Positions 40,780 through 50,542 of a stretch of 64,000 nucleotides of DNA are shown here, one piece after another. Location of the stretch: contig NC_037255.1 in NCBI RefSeq assembly GCF_000002425.4, positions 1,929,847 through 1,993,846 of the forward strand. The letters run 5' to 3'. Under the pieces are notes generated by a model, which saw nothing but the letters and a program-made list of their open reading frames with translations, searched no databases and was not told where the DNA came from. The stretch comes from Physcomitrium patens (taxonomy: Eukaryota > Streptophyta > Bryopsida > Funariales > Funariaceae). The translations under genes and the position numbers were made by a program. Each line of letters opens with the position of its first letter. The first letter of the stretch is position 1.

Positions 40780-41470
40780 AAAGTCAATGAAAATCCATCT
40801 AGTATTCCATGTGTCTCTTCTTGAACCACACAAGATAGTGGATATACCAAGAAGAAGACAAGCTCTACCTCCTCCTATAGAAGTGGACAATAATGAAGAA
40901 TTTGAAGTGGAAGAAGTCTTAGATTCAAGGTGGCGCCAAAATAAATTGGAATATCTTGTCCATTAGCATGGATATGATATTAATGAATACACATGAGAGC
41001 TTGTAAAGAATCTTGCAAATGCAGCAAAGGCAGTGGAAGCTTTTCATCAAGAACATCCATCAAAATCAAGATGAAAATCTTTCTTATAAAAGAAACAAGA
41101 TCTAAGCAAGATAACATTCTACTTTCAATCCTTGTTTGTAGCTTCTTTGTAGTTGTGATGCTGAGGAGATGGAGAACCAACAACTAGCGGATTTGACTCA
41201 AGAGCCTTTGTTTGCTGACGTGCCAGACGAGACATTACAATTGTCACAACCTTCAAGACGACGCAATCAAGATGAAGATCTTCAAGAACGACATGTTCTT
41301 CTTCGAATAGATGGCGAGATACAACGCATTTGGTATCATGACCTTGGAAGCGACTCCCGATATTTGGTAATTTTACTAGATGTAGGAACAACTCCTAACA
41401 GTGTTCCAAATATTTTATTCGAAGGAAGTTATGAAGGCCTCAACAATAATCAAATAACTGGGTAGTCTTT
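40780..41470 (+). mobile_element. Chromovirus D: integrase C terminus, chromodomain and tail
   Basis: HLVFHVSLLEPHK is followed by EEFEVEEVLDSRW and KLEYLVH, a chromodomain. A polar tail of about 100 residues continues to 41465 and resembles the tail at 18.3-18.6 kb of chromovirus C. Confidence 0.85.
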
Positions 41471-41644
41471 CTGCCTTGGTATGGGATACTATCGATGGTT
41501 GAGAGGCCATATCAATCATCTTTGAAGAGAACAAAGATTAGAATATATGGCAAATATAATTTGTCACATCATAGATTTTCTCAACATATGATGACCACTC
41601 CTCATGGAACTCATCCCTAGAAGGGGGGTAATATCATGGGCATA

Positions 41645-42189
41645 TGCATGTAAGCGAGTAATTACATGTATAAATATGTAGAAGTAAGTAAAAGTACAAA
41701 AAAAAAATCTAATTCTGTAATATTTACTATGGAAGCTTCCTAGAAGCTGTATAGATGCTACTTTGACTTTATAGGTATCTTTAATTGACTTTTTGGATTA
41801 GAAACGTGGTCAAAAAGTTGGCCATGTGCTACACATGTTGTTAGCTTAAAGATTAAACTAATTATGTGACCCACATATAGAAAAACTTGCCTTATAAGTC
41901 TAGGCATGTGTCCTACAAAGTCAATACATATTGAAGGTCCTATAGAACATTGCCACATAGCCCCTAATTAGATAGTATATATAGAGATAAGAGTGAAGCC
42001 TTCTTCACTCTTGTCAACTCCTTTCTTCTTTCTTGTCTTGTTTCAAGGGTCTTTACTTTTCTTGACTTTTGGCAATAGCCATTCTAGTTTCTTTTTTAAT
42101 ATACATATCAATTTATTTCTATTGTGTCATCTTTCTTTGAGAGAAGTCTTACTTGTTTATTTATTTTTATCATGTTCTTGTCCTTGATA
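41645..42189 (+). repeat. 3' LTR of chromovirus D
   Basis: Parallel to 35818-36362 with the same length of 545 bp. Beyond it the Copia relic resumes. Confidence 0.88.
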
Positions 42190-42980
42190 GCTATATACAT
42201 TTTAAGTACTTCAAGAAGTGTAGCTTCTTCAAAAGATGTGTGAGGTGAAGATACCTTGACAATGTTGGCAAAGTGATTTGAATGCCATCAAAAAGAGTTT
42301 GATCTACTTCCAATTTCTAATTTGTCGACCTTGTTCCAAAATTATTGGAATCCACATTTATTTGCTCAATAGAAAAGACTCTTGCATTCATTGTGAGTAT
42401 CTTTCTTAAATCTATTCTTTGAATTTCTACCATATATTAGAGGATGTTGTAATGAAAATTATAATTGTTGATAGTTTTTGTTGAAGGAGCATCCACATGA
42501 TGAATTAAAGCATCTTTTTATATAGCTCTGATTTCTACAAAAGTTGAATCTAGATATATAGAGTACTTAGTATTGAATTAATAGAGCTTCTTCAATTTCA
42601 ATCTTTTTACAATTTTTGATTCTAATAACATCTTTTTGTATGAAGAGATTGTCAAGTTCACTAAAATGATTTATAATTGAGATTTGAGAAATAGTTTATT
42701 ATTCATGGAATTTCATTGATACAAATCTCTCAATTTTGTCTAGATTTTTCTATGATCTATAGTATGCATAATATGAGATAAGATGGAAACTTTTACTATT
42801 GAGATAATAATTCTTGTTGCTTTATGTGGTTATTCTATAAAGATTGAGCTTAGTATGGAGGTAGGTAAAGAAAGAGAGCCTTATGTAGTATCCTAAGTCA
42901 TTTGTTCTACGTGAAGAAAATTGGTTGATGAGGATTTTGTAATTGGGTTGTTGGAGGGATTGATGATGCCCAATAAATGT
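42190..42980 (-). mobile_element. Copia relic E: Gag region
   Basis: On the minus strand, words such as RFVSMKFHE and INHFSELDNLFIQKD fit the Copia Gag (UBN2-type) pattern of a helix followed by an F-x-x-L-x-x-L stretch. The assignment rests on short matches and on position. Confidence 0.5.
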
Positions 42981-44350
42981 TGTCATATTATGTAAAGTCT
43001 GCTTGAGAATGTATTGGACACCTAACTATAGAAGGAAAAATGGAACTTGCAATAAGATGATCTTAATAACTCTAATAGAATCTTAAACAAAATTCAATTA
43101 AATTATAACAATGCTAATAAATCTTTAATTAAATCCAAAAGAAGTCTCAAGAACTATCAAAAAAAACATAAAGAAATCATAAATTAATCTTAATAAAATA
43201 TATATAATAAAAAAATCTTAAAAAAATATCAAAAATAAAAATCTTAATTGAATTTTAATTAATTTCAAATATAATCTTCAACAAATCCTAATGAAATCTT
43301 AAATCAATTTCAATCAAACTTTAATAAAATCCTAAATATTAATCAAACTTTAATCAAACCTTAAATAAATATTAATTACATCCTAAATCCTAACCTTAGA
43401 CCAAATTCTATTGAAATTCTAAATTCTAATTAAATCCTAATTAAATCCTAATCAAATCCTAAACTCCAATCTTAGACTAAATCATATTTAAATCCTAAAT
43501 AAATACTAAATCTTAATTTTATATTAAACCCTAATAAAATCCTAAATCATAATCAAATCTTAATGAAATCCTTATCAAATCCTAGTCAAACTCTAATCAA
43601 ATTCTAAATCCTAATCCTAGATCAAATCCTAAATAACTCTAAAAATAATTCAAGTAAAATTCAATTAATTACTATAGCTATTTGAAACCTCAATAAATAT
43701 TAATTGAAATCTAAATCTTAATTAAAATTTCACCTAAACTTCAATCAATAAGCAAATGATAAGCTTCCAAAACCTCTCGGTCATTGGCTTCTTTCCTTCT
43801 CTGATTTGAATGTTAATTTTTCAACATCAATTTTTCCTTGCTGAATTGTTCAATCACTCCAAAAATTGAGTTGTGGGTAGATAATTGCTCTCACTAATTT
43901 TTTCTTCAATCCAACTAGCAAATACTGCTAGATCTTAGAATCATTCACTGACTATAAATCTCAAATTTTGAAGACCATAACATACAAAAATCTTCATGTG
44001 CTTCAATCTAACTACTTGATTGACCTCAAATTTCTTCCACACATTTACAACAAGCACAACAACAAACCATCCAATTTTCATTTATTCACATACTACAAAA
44101 CTCAAGAAATCCTCAAATTTATAAATATATTTTTATTTCTCAAAATCTAAATCCACCAAGTACATTACTAACTTTGGAAATTCTTCAAAATCTCAATATT
44201 GATCCAAATGACATGAAACCAAGACTTAAAATTCTTTCCTTAAGTCTGCTTTCACATTCTACAATTGGATATGCAAAAAAACCCTAAAGTCGCCATAGGT
44301 GCTTACTTTTGTGCCTCAGGGTCTGATTTTGATCCTTGTTGGCAACCAGT
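42981..44350 (-). repeat. Old AT-rich LTR-like sequence, minus orientation (right arm)
   Basis: Reverse-complement partner of 32466-33816. On the minus strand it contains CCTGAGGCACAAAA near its start, a TTAGGATT-rich centre (plus strand 43380-43640) and an end ACATTCTCAAGCAGAC...CATAATATGACA. The two arms point toward each other and flank the Copia and chromovirus D block. Confidence 0.6.
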
Positions 44351-44873
44351 CCACTCCGGATATTAATTCTTGTCTTCTTGATGTAATTTTTGCTAAAATC
44401 AACTCCTAACTCTCTTCTACATATGCCTATTTGCTTTATTTTTCTAATATATCTTATTTTTCTTTATTTATGACTCTACAAAGTAAATAGAATCTATTTT
44501 CATAAAAGGTAGTTCTAACACTAATAGATTTTACTATATGCCTATTATTTGTCTATATTTTTTTACTATATATTTTTAATTAGGCTCTTCTATAATAAAA
44601 TAATTATTTTCTTCTTTCGCCTAATGGTTGTGTTATTATATAACATCATTTGGCTTGAAGAAGAATTTGACGCTTGTATGATTAGATGGTGTAGTTGATG
44701 ATGCCTTACAACTTTGAGTTCTCCAAAATGTCTCCTCTAAACAAGACCAACTCTATTATAAGAGATAAAGGGAGAAGATTGAATAATTGAAGAAAGTAGA
44801 TTACTAAACAAGAGAGTAACAAAGTGAAAGAGCAAAAGGAAGGTAAAAAGAATCAAAGTTTGTTCTAATACTA

Positions 44874-45150
44874 TGTTGCAATCAAATGATTGCATCATGC
44901 TTCAAAGATCAAAAAGGTTAAGTTTTACTTAATCAAAAGAAGTATAATACACCAAGAATCAAATCTACTTATACATACTATATAGTCTAAGTATAGGTAT
45001 GCAATTGAATGAGTCAATTAATACTTTATTGACATATCAACAAATAATGAAAGGAATAGGACAAGAGATGAATTTCATCACAAATTATACAAATTCAACC
45101 TCACACCTCAAACTATTGTGAAAAGTTGGAATCCAACTCCATTTCCAAAA
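44874..45150 (-). repeat. Copia relic E: LTR
   Basis: Read on the minus strand it ends ...GATTGCAACA, then ATAGTATTAGAAC at 44862-44874, a decayed initiator-Met primer-binding site. It shares its body with 10633-10895. The outer border is placed where that similarity ends. Confidence 0.6.
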
Positions 45151-46130
45151 CCTCTCAACAGCAACAAAATTTTGAATATCCAAAAGGAAGTAGCTCCAAA
45201 GAATAAAAAATTATTAGCACACAACTCTTGATGTCACCAAGCTTTTAATAATCCCATCTCACAAAACTTCTTGCATCTTCATAATAATTCCTACGTCCTA
45301 ATACACAATGGGGAATCAAATTCCTTGCATTGAATTGAATTGTGCAAGTTTCAGAAAAGAACTCAAGGATGGATCATTCATTTAACATATTGGCATTCAA
45401 AAGTTAATCTTTTGTTCAACACATCAAACAATATGTTGATAATTGAAACATTCAAAAAATAATGCATTCAAAGGGAGAGGAGAGGAAAAAGACCGGGAAA
45501 AAAGATCCGTGAGAAATCAACCTTGTTTCCAGGGCTTTCGTCGGCACATCACCCAGCACAGCAAGATCTTCAAATTGCTTTCACAACTCAATTGCTTTGC
45601 CATCAACAGAGACACAATCTGCATCCTTGTTTTGGTTCGATGCCTCAAAGGTCAGGGAAACCACAAACACACACACACACACACACCCAGCAGATGCACT
45701 GAGCCAGAAAAAAAATGACTTCAACGTCAAAGCTCTCGCCACAAGCAGCGACTGCAAAAGACAACTGCAGGGACCCACAAGCGCAAAACAGAAGAAGAGG
45801 AGGAGGAGGTACAAGCCTGCCAATGCGGCTAATAAATCAAGGTGTTTATACAATCACTGTGGAGGGATGTATTCCCATGGCCCTACCACATGACTAGGAG
45901 GCCCTCGCCGAGCAATTTGAGTGACCAGAAGTGTAGCTGTATCCCATGTGGGCAAATGACTGTTTACTTTGCTTCTAAGTTTCGGATCCTAATCCTATTC
46001 AACAGAATGTTTTTGGAGACATACCTGCACTCCAAGTCAGCGTTCTTCAGCTCACAATGAACAGAGGGTAGCAACTCTTACTTCGTCCCTTGCAATTCCT
46101 TGGAGCTATATTTATAGCTGAGTATGATGG
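45151..46130. other. Intergenic DNA and 3' flank of the GT43 gene
   Basis: No gene seen. GC content rises toward the host gene. A (CA)n tract lies at 45666-45686. Sequence from about 45.9 kb to 46130 is probably the 3'UTR of the minus-strand GT43 gene. Confidence 0.5.
45666..45686. repeat. (CA)n microsatellite
   Basis: About ten CA units directly visible. Confidence 0.9.
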
Positions 46131-47969
46131 TTATAGCTGTACTAAGTTGGCTTTGCGGAGAGGTATGTTTGCTTCCAAAGGTGTCGTCAGAGTCCAACGA
46201 GCAGGATACGGGAATCCTTTGGGTGCCTCCAGTTGAAGGTGCCACACCATAATTTTGAGGCACCCAGGTGGTCGTCCTTCCATGTAGCTTTCATCTGGGA
46301 CGAGCTGCTCAATAAACGAGGTTTGCTGCACAAAGAGAAAGCCGACGAGGATTCAGAATTAGTGAGAATGCGTGGACAATAATTATGAGTTGATCTACAC
46401 AATCATTGCGAATTGATATGTGTGTAACCAGTACCGACCTGAGAGCTTTCCTTGATACTGTCCAGCTGCCGGATGGGCTCCAACGTGGGACGCTTCCACC
46501 GACGTGGATCCCATAACATAGTTGAGTTGAAAGCAAATCCAGACATGTCCACATGAAACCGTCTCAGCCTCTTGCTCCTGTCACTTGTATGCCATCCTAT
46601 AACCTTCTCACCTTCACAAACGGGACCCTCAAAGACGACCCGGGACTTGCCCGGCGCCAGTATTCCCACCAACCAAGTGCCAAAGCGCCTGTACAAACAA
46701 CACTCACATCATAAGCGTTGAAGACATCCTTGCCACACCATAACGAAGATGCGGCAGACACTAGTGATAAATAAGTACACACCCTAAGGTGGCTTCGAGA
46801 ATAGGTTATAGCAGTAGCTCAAAAACCTTCAAGTAATTTGGCTGTTAATATTCAGAAAAAATCACAGAAGGGTGAAAGACGGAAGGCTTCGCACGTGATG
46901 TTCCTCATCTGCTCAAAAAGCTCCAAAGTATACATGTTGCCATCGTCGGCAAAGTAGACGATGCCGTCAAGCTCGTGGTGTTCAATGTGGGCCAAGGCAG
47001 TGTTGCGCTGGGACGCCGCACGATCCTTCACATTCGTAAGGTTTTTGTCACACACAAGGTGGCGGTACATGATCCCAGTCTCGCGTAACAGCTGAGCTGT
47101 CTCTAGCGACTGATAGTGCATTTCGACCACCAGCCACAATAAAGGCGGTGGGACAAGCTTTAAGGTGTGTGCTAGCCGTGTCAAGTAGTACGCTCCGAAC
47201 GGCCGGACGTATGTTGGAGTTACAATAATTAGCAACTTTCTGTACTCCAGAGGCATCTCAAAATTAACTCCCACACCTGACAATAATTCGAAGAATTCAC
47301 CGCCATCAAAACAGAATAGTCATCTTAGATCTAAAGCCGAAGATAAACGATTCGCTGGATTATTCCTAATTTCCAGACAATTGCACAATCGCTCCCACCA
47401 TTCCTCATGTGGGTGATTGGATGTGGGGCAGTTACACTTACAAAGATTCTCTACTCTTTCTAAGGATAGCGTTGCACCAAAAGGTCACCTGAAAAATTGT
47501 TCTTAGCCGCATCGAAGCTGATCATGTCTCTCCCCTTCGTCGCTGTCTTCGCATCCATCAATGCATTCGTAGCCACAAATCTTCCAGATAGATCTACATC
47601 TGTGGTCTTGGCATCACCAAAAAAGGGTCTTCCATCAACAGCCAAAGAATGTTGCATCCACTTGTGAGGAGTAAACCACCCCAAACATAAGCCTATAGTG
47701 AAACATACCCCGAACTGGACAAGCAACTTCTTCCAGCTGCTCATCTTTGCCGCACCTTTCTGGCTACCCTCTGCTGGTCCGACTAATCTCATGTGCAGGT
47801 AACAGGGAAGAAGCAGCAGAGCCTGAGCTAGAGACAATGCCGCAGTTGCCAAGAGTGCTAAGAGTGGATGGGTATGCTGCTGCTGCGAGGGAGCTGTCTT
47901 ACCAGCAATAGCCGCTCTGGGATCACGGATTTTCTGTAACAACGTCTTCCTCAAAGAAGCCATGACCAT
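46131..47969 (-). CDS. GT43 glycosyltransferase, IRX9/IRX9-like (xylan backbone synthesis)
   Basis: Four exons on the minus strand: 47489-47969, 46895-47276, 46439-46688 and 46131-46325, with phases consistent throughout and about 435 residues. The first in-frame ATG is at 47969, with a second two codons later. The N terminus is basic and then has hydrophobic stretches, [19 protein letters not shown] and [17 protein letters not shown]. The latter fits the type II membrane anchor of IRX9 proteins. The catalytic domain shows [29 protein letters not shown], the DxD-like [38 protein letters not shown] and FIEQLV. GT43 members of this type work in the Golgi in making beta-1,4-xylan. Whether this copy is catalytic or structural, as argued for some IRX9 proteins, is not decided by sequence. 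Confidence 0.93.
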
Positions 47970-49181
47970 CACGAAATCAACCCCTCCATGCCCTTGTGAC
48001 AAACTTCACAACCTGTACAGATTTTACTGAAACCCTAAGTCTCACACGTCCCCTTCTTACCCTTAATCTCTTCATTTGAAGCACCTAGAGCTGCACCCTT
48101 CCATCTCCCTCTCCTTTCTCAAACCACTCCATACCATGATCTCTGCATCTCTGTCGATCCTGGAAACTAAACAGCGAACTCAACTCCGACACTCCTCCCT
48201 GAGTCTCGACCACGTCCAATCTCTTTCTCTGTCGATACCCTCACTCTGACAAGAGCCTTTTGTAAAAAATTGCCCATCATTCTAACCACTCATACTGCCC
48301 TAATTGAGCTTGCAAGGAATCCCGGTGGCTTGATTCAGCATCACAATTAGGCATGAAAACTTCGCTCCTGGGCAGCTCCGTGTCAGTGGCGACCACGTCA
48401 CAAGCGCAACCAATGAGTCCCAATCCAAAGCAAACACCACACGAAGCTGTCTAACTCTTCCCTGACGAAACTGCCACCACCAGCGAAACACACGCTCTCC
48501 GCCGCGTAAGAGATGGCTAAGTCCAATTTCATCACTGGAGGACATGCAAGGTGTTAATCACGTTGACCAAAGCAAGAGGATAACAACTTCGCCCAGGAAA
48601 GAGCCTCCTCCTCCCTCTCGCACTTCAATCCTTCACTTGAGGGGGTAGCGACACGGCAGCTCCCTATTCTGCTGCCCCGGCCAGCTTGCAGTCACTGAAT
48701 CTGTGCTGTCTCGCTATCACACCCACTACTCGGCTCGGACATCGCAAGGTGTGCAAAACTGGTCAAGATGCCAGCAATTGCCGGAATAAACTAAATTTGT
48801 TTCACCCTCTTCCAATTCTTTTTCGTTCCTTTGTCCGTTGTCAAGCTAGACTGTTTGGTGGTCAACGATCCGGACGAAAGCTCCTCAGCAGCTCCGTCCC
48901 GGTGGGGACTTCGTTCTTCCTGCCAAAGATAGAATTTTCCACGTGGAGTATCTTTCTGTTGCACCAAACTAGAATTCTCTGCCTCGCTACAGACGAAGAA
49001 TTTTCACGCTGGTACCGACAAAAGGGTTGGGTAAGTTCAGGGGTGGGGTCGAACGTCTGCGTCGCGCATTCGTAGGCTCCAGGTTCCAGCCAAGCGGGCA
49101 CAAGGAGGAGGTCGCTTCATCACATCGTCCCTGCAGTCTTACGTTTTCGTTGCTGTCACCACCCATCTGCACGCTACAGCA
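47970..49181. promoter_or_regulatory. Shared upstream region between the divergent GT43 and small unknown genes
   Basis: About 1.2 kb holds the 5'UTRs and promoters of a minus-strand and a plus-strand gene. Several open stretches cross it on both strands but none shows family features or splice logic. No specific motif was assigned. Confidence 0.5.
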
Positions 49182-49304
49182 ATGTACCTGGCGATGGCTA
49201 TGGCTATGGCGCAACTGACAGCAGTTGTGCCCTCCTTCATAGCTCGTCCGTCTTCTATCTCTGCTCCTGCTGATGCTGCTTCGCCGTTTCGTCTCCAATT
49301 CTGA
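49182..49304 (+). other. Upstream ORF of 40 codons overlapping the start of the small gene
   Basis: The first ATG of this stretch gives MYLAMAMAMAQLTAVVPSFI and an Ala/Ser/Pro-rich continuation to TGA at 49302. It overlaps the ATG of the downstream frame (49273) by about 30 bases in another frame. The composition resembles a plastid transit peptide, but no splice choice was found that links it in frame to the next exon. It may be a regulatory uORF. Confidence 0.4.
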
Positions 49305-49998
49305 TATTCCCTCCGACGGCTTCCTATTTGCTCCGCCCAAACGCATGGTAAGTGTCGGAATGCAGCTCACCTTCCGTGTGTTTTGTACGGAATATGTGAT
49401 TATCTACGCATTGTTATTGATTTTGTTGTTAAAGGAAATATCCAGTTGCATCGTACAACTTAAGGTGACTCAGCGTGTTGCAGCGGGTGAAGATAAGCGT
49501 CCATTTCAGTTTGAAACATTCATCATCTTACGAGGAGGAGGTGTTCTTGAACAACTTCTTCAGTTGTTGATGGTTCTCACTCATTCTAGATTCTCAGATA
49601 CAATGTGATGAAGTCTGGAAGTCGATGAAGCTTTTGCGGCCTGTCTTGGCATGCTTCCTTCAACTTTTTGCACAGAAATGGTTGCAACAAGGACTCTAAT
49701 TACGTTTCACATCGGGGGAACGTCACTCACCATTCCCTTCTTGCAGGATGCAGCGAAGGGTCTTAACGCTGCCATAGCTGGTCTCATGACCACATTTAGG
49801 GAGAAAGAAAAGGCTGAGAGGCTGAGGCGGTGGGAGAACATGGAGTACCGCCACACAGAGGATGGCGTCTTCTTCGAGGTTTTCTGCAACCCTAATGCTC
49901 ATGCCACAGCATTCCACGCAAAATACTTGGTCACTATCAACGGCGAGAAGTTGCGAATCACCTCCGAAAGTCAACTTAGCGCTCTAAAATCCGACTAA
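49273..49998 (+). CDS. Small two-exon protein of unknown function
   Basis: Exon 1 is 49273-49347, ending at a strong GTAAGT donor. Exon 2 is 49747-49998, starting after TTCTTGCAG and ending at TAA. The product is 108 residues. The N terminus (MLLRRFVSNSDIPSDGFLF) is basic and hydrophobic and could be an organelle-targeting segment. A charged helix follows (TTFREKEKAERLRRWENMEY), then a compact hydrophobic region with EDGVFFEVFCNP and KYLVTINGEKLRI. The family is not recognised. Start choice is uncertain because an upstream ATG lies in another frame. Confidence 0.55.
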
Positions 49999-50542
49999 GA
50001 CCAATATATTGACCAACAAAACTAATCACGACTCTTTGAAGTTTGTTTCGACAATAATGTAGAATTTAGCCAGGGTTCCTGGTGATAGGTAGAATGTCAG
50101 CAAATAAATATATCGATTCTCTGGAGCAAGACAATTGCGACCTACTGCAGCAATTTTTCTTTACCCCACGTCTGATGTGATGCCTTGACTAAAGAAAAGC
50201 ATGAGATTTGCTGGAACGTCACTCGTTCAAGCCTGGATTTCGAAACTGCATGGACTGCATGGACTGGTTCTGTCTATACGTAACGAGGATTAGCTTAAGA
50301 TTTTATTCCCGCATGGCATTCACACAATTGTGGACTTTTAATACGACAAACGCGAGACCTAAAGACTACAGCCCGTCAAGCAAGGGAAGATACAGTGTGA
50401 GCTTCAGCAAGCTGATCCAATCGGAAAAAAAATTCGAATCTTTTGTACTCTGTGGCCTCATTACCGTTGTCCATGCCCATACTTGGACGTAAGAATATGG
50501 TTCGACATGTAAGATAACCTCTCCAAGTTTCAGGACAAAACA

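Larger units (their letters stand above)
35818..42189 (+). mobile_element. Chromovirus fossil D (Ty3/Gypsy with chromodomain, plus strand), both LTRs present
   Basis: LTRs of 545 bp each at 35818-36362 and 41645-42189 enclose gag, protease, reverse transcriptase, RNase H, integrase and chromodomain regions in the standard order. The LTRs differ at roughly a tenth of positions, suggesting several million years or more (inference). The element is complete in layout but broken in many places. It sits inside the Copia relic E, between its protease and Gag regions, and is the nearest relative of chromovirus C. Confidence 0.9.
33817..45150 (-). mobile_element. Copia LTR retrotransposon relic E (minus strand), heavily interrupted
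   Basis: Recognisable minus-strand blocks run from high to low coordinates: LTR with primer-binding site (about 44.86-45.15 kb), Gag (42.2-42.98 kb), protease (35.5-35.8 kb), reverse transcriptase (34.2-34.95 kb) and RNase H (33.82-34.0 kb). Chromovirus D (35818-42189) and an old LTR-like sequence (42981-44350) sit inside it. It is ancient, AT-rich and broken in very many places. Confidence 0.75.

Noticed and set aside
47970-48002. An upstream extension of the GT43 protein
   Set aside because: The open frame starts at TTG, not ATG. The first in-frame ATG is at 47969.
48686-49075. A 129-codon plus-strand open frame between GT43 and the small gene
   Set aside because: No domain, no supporting splice logic and a composition of mixed Cys/Arg/Ser typical of chance frames. 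It lies in the shared promoter region.
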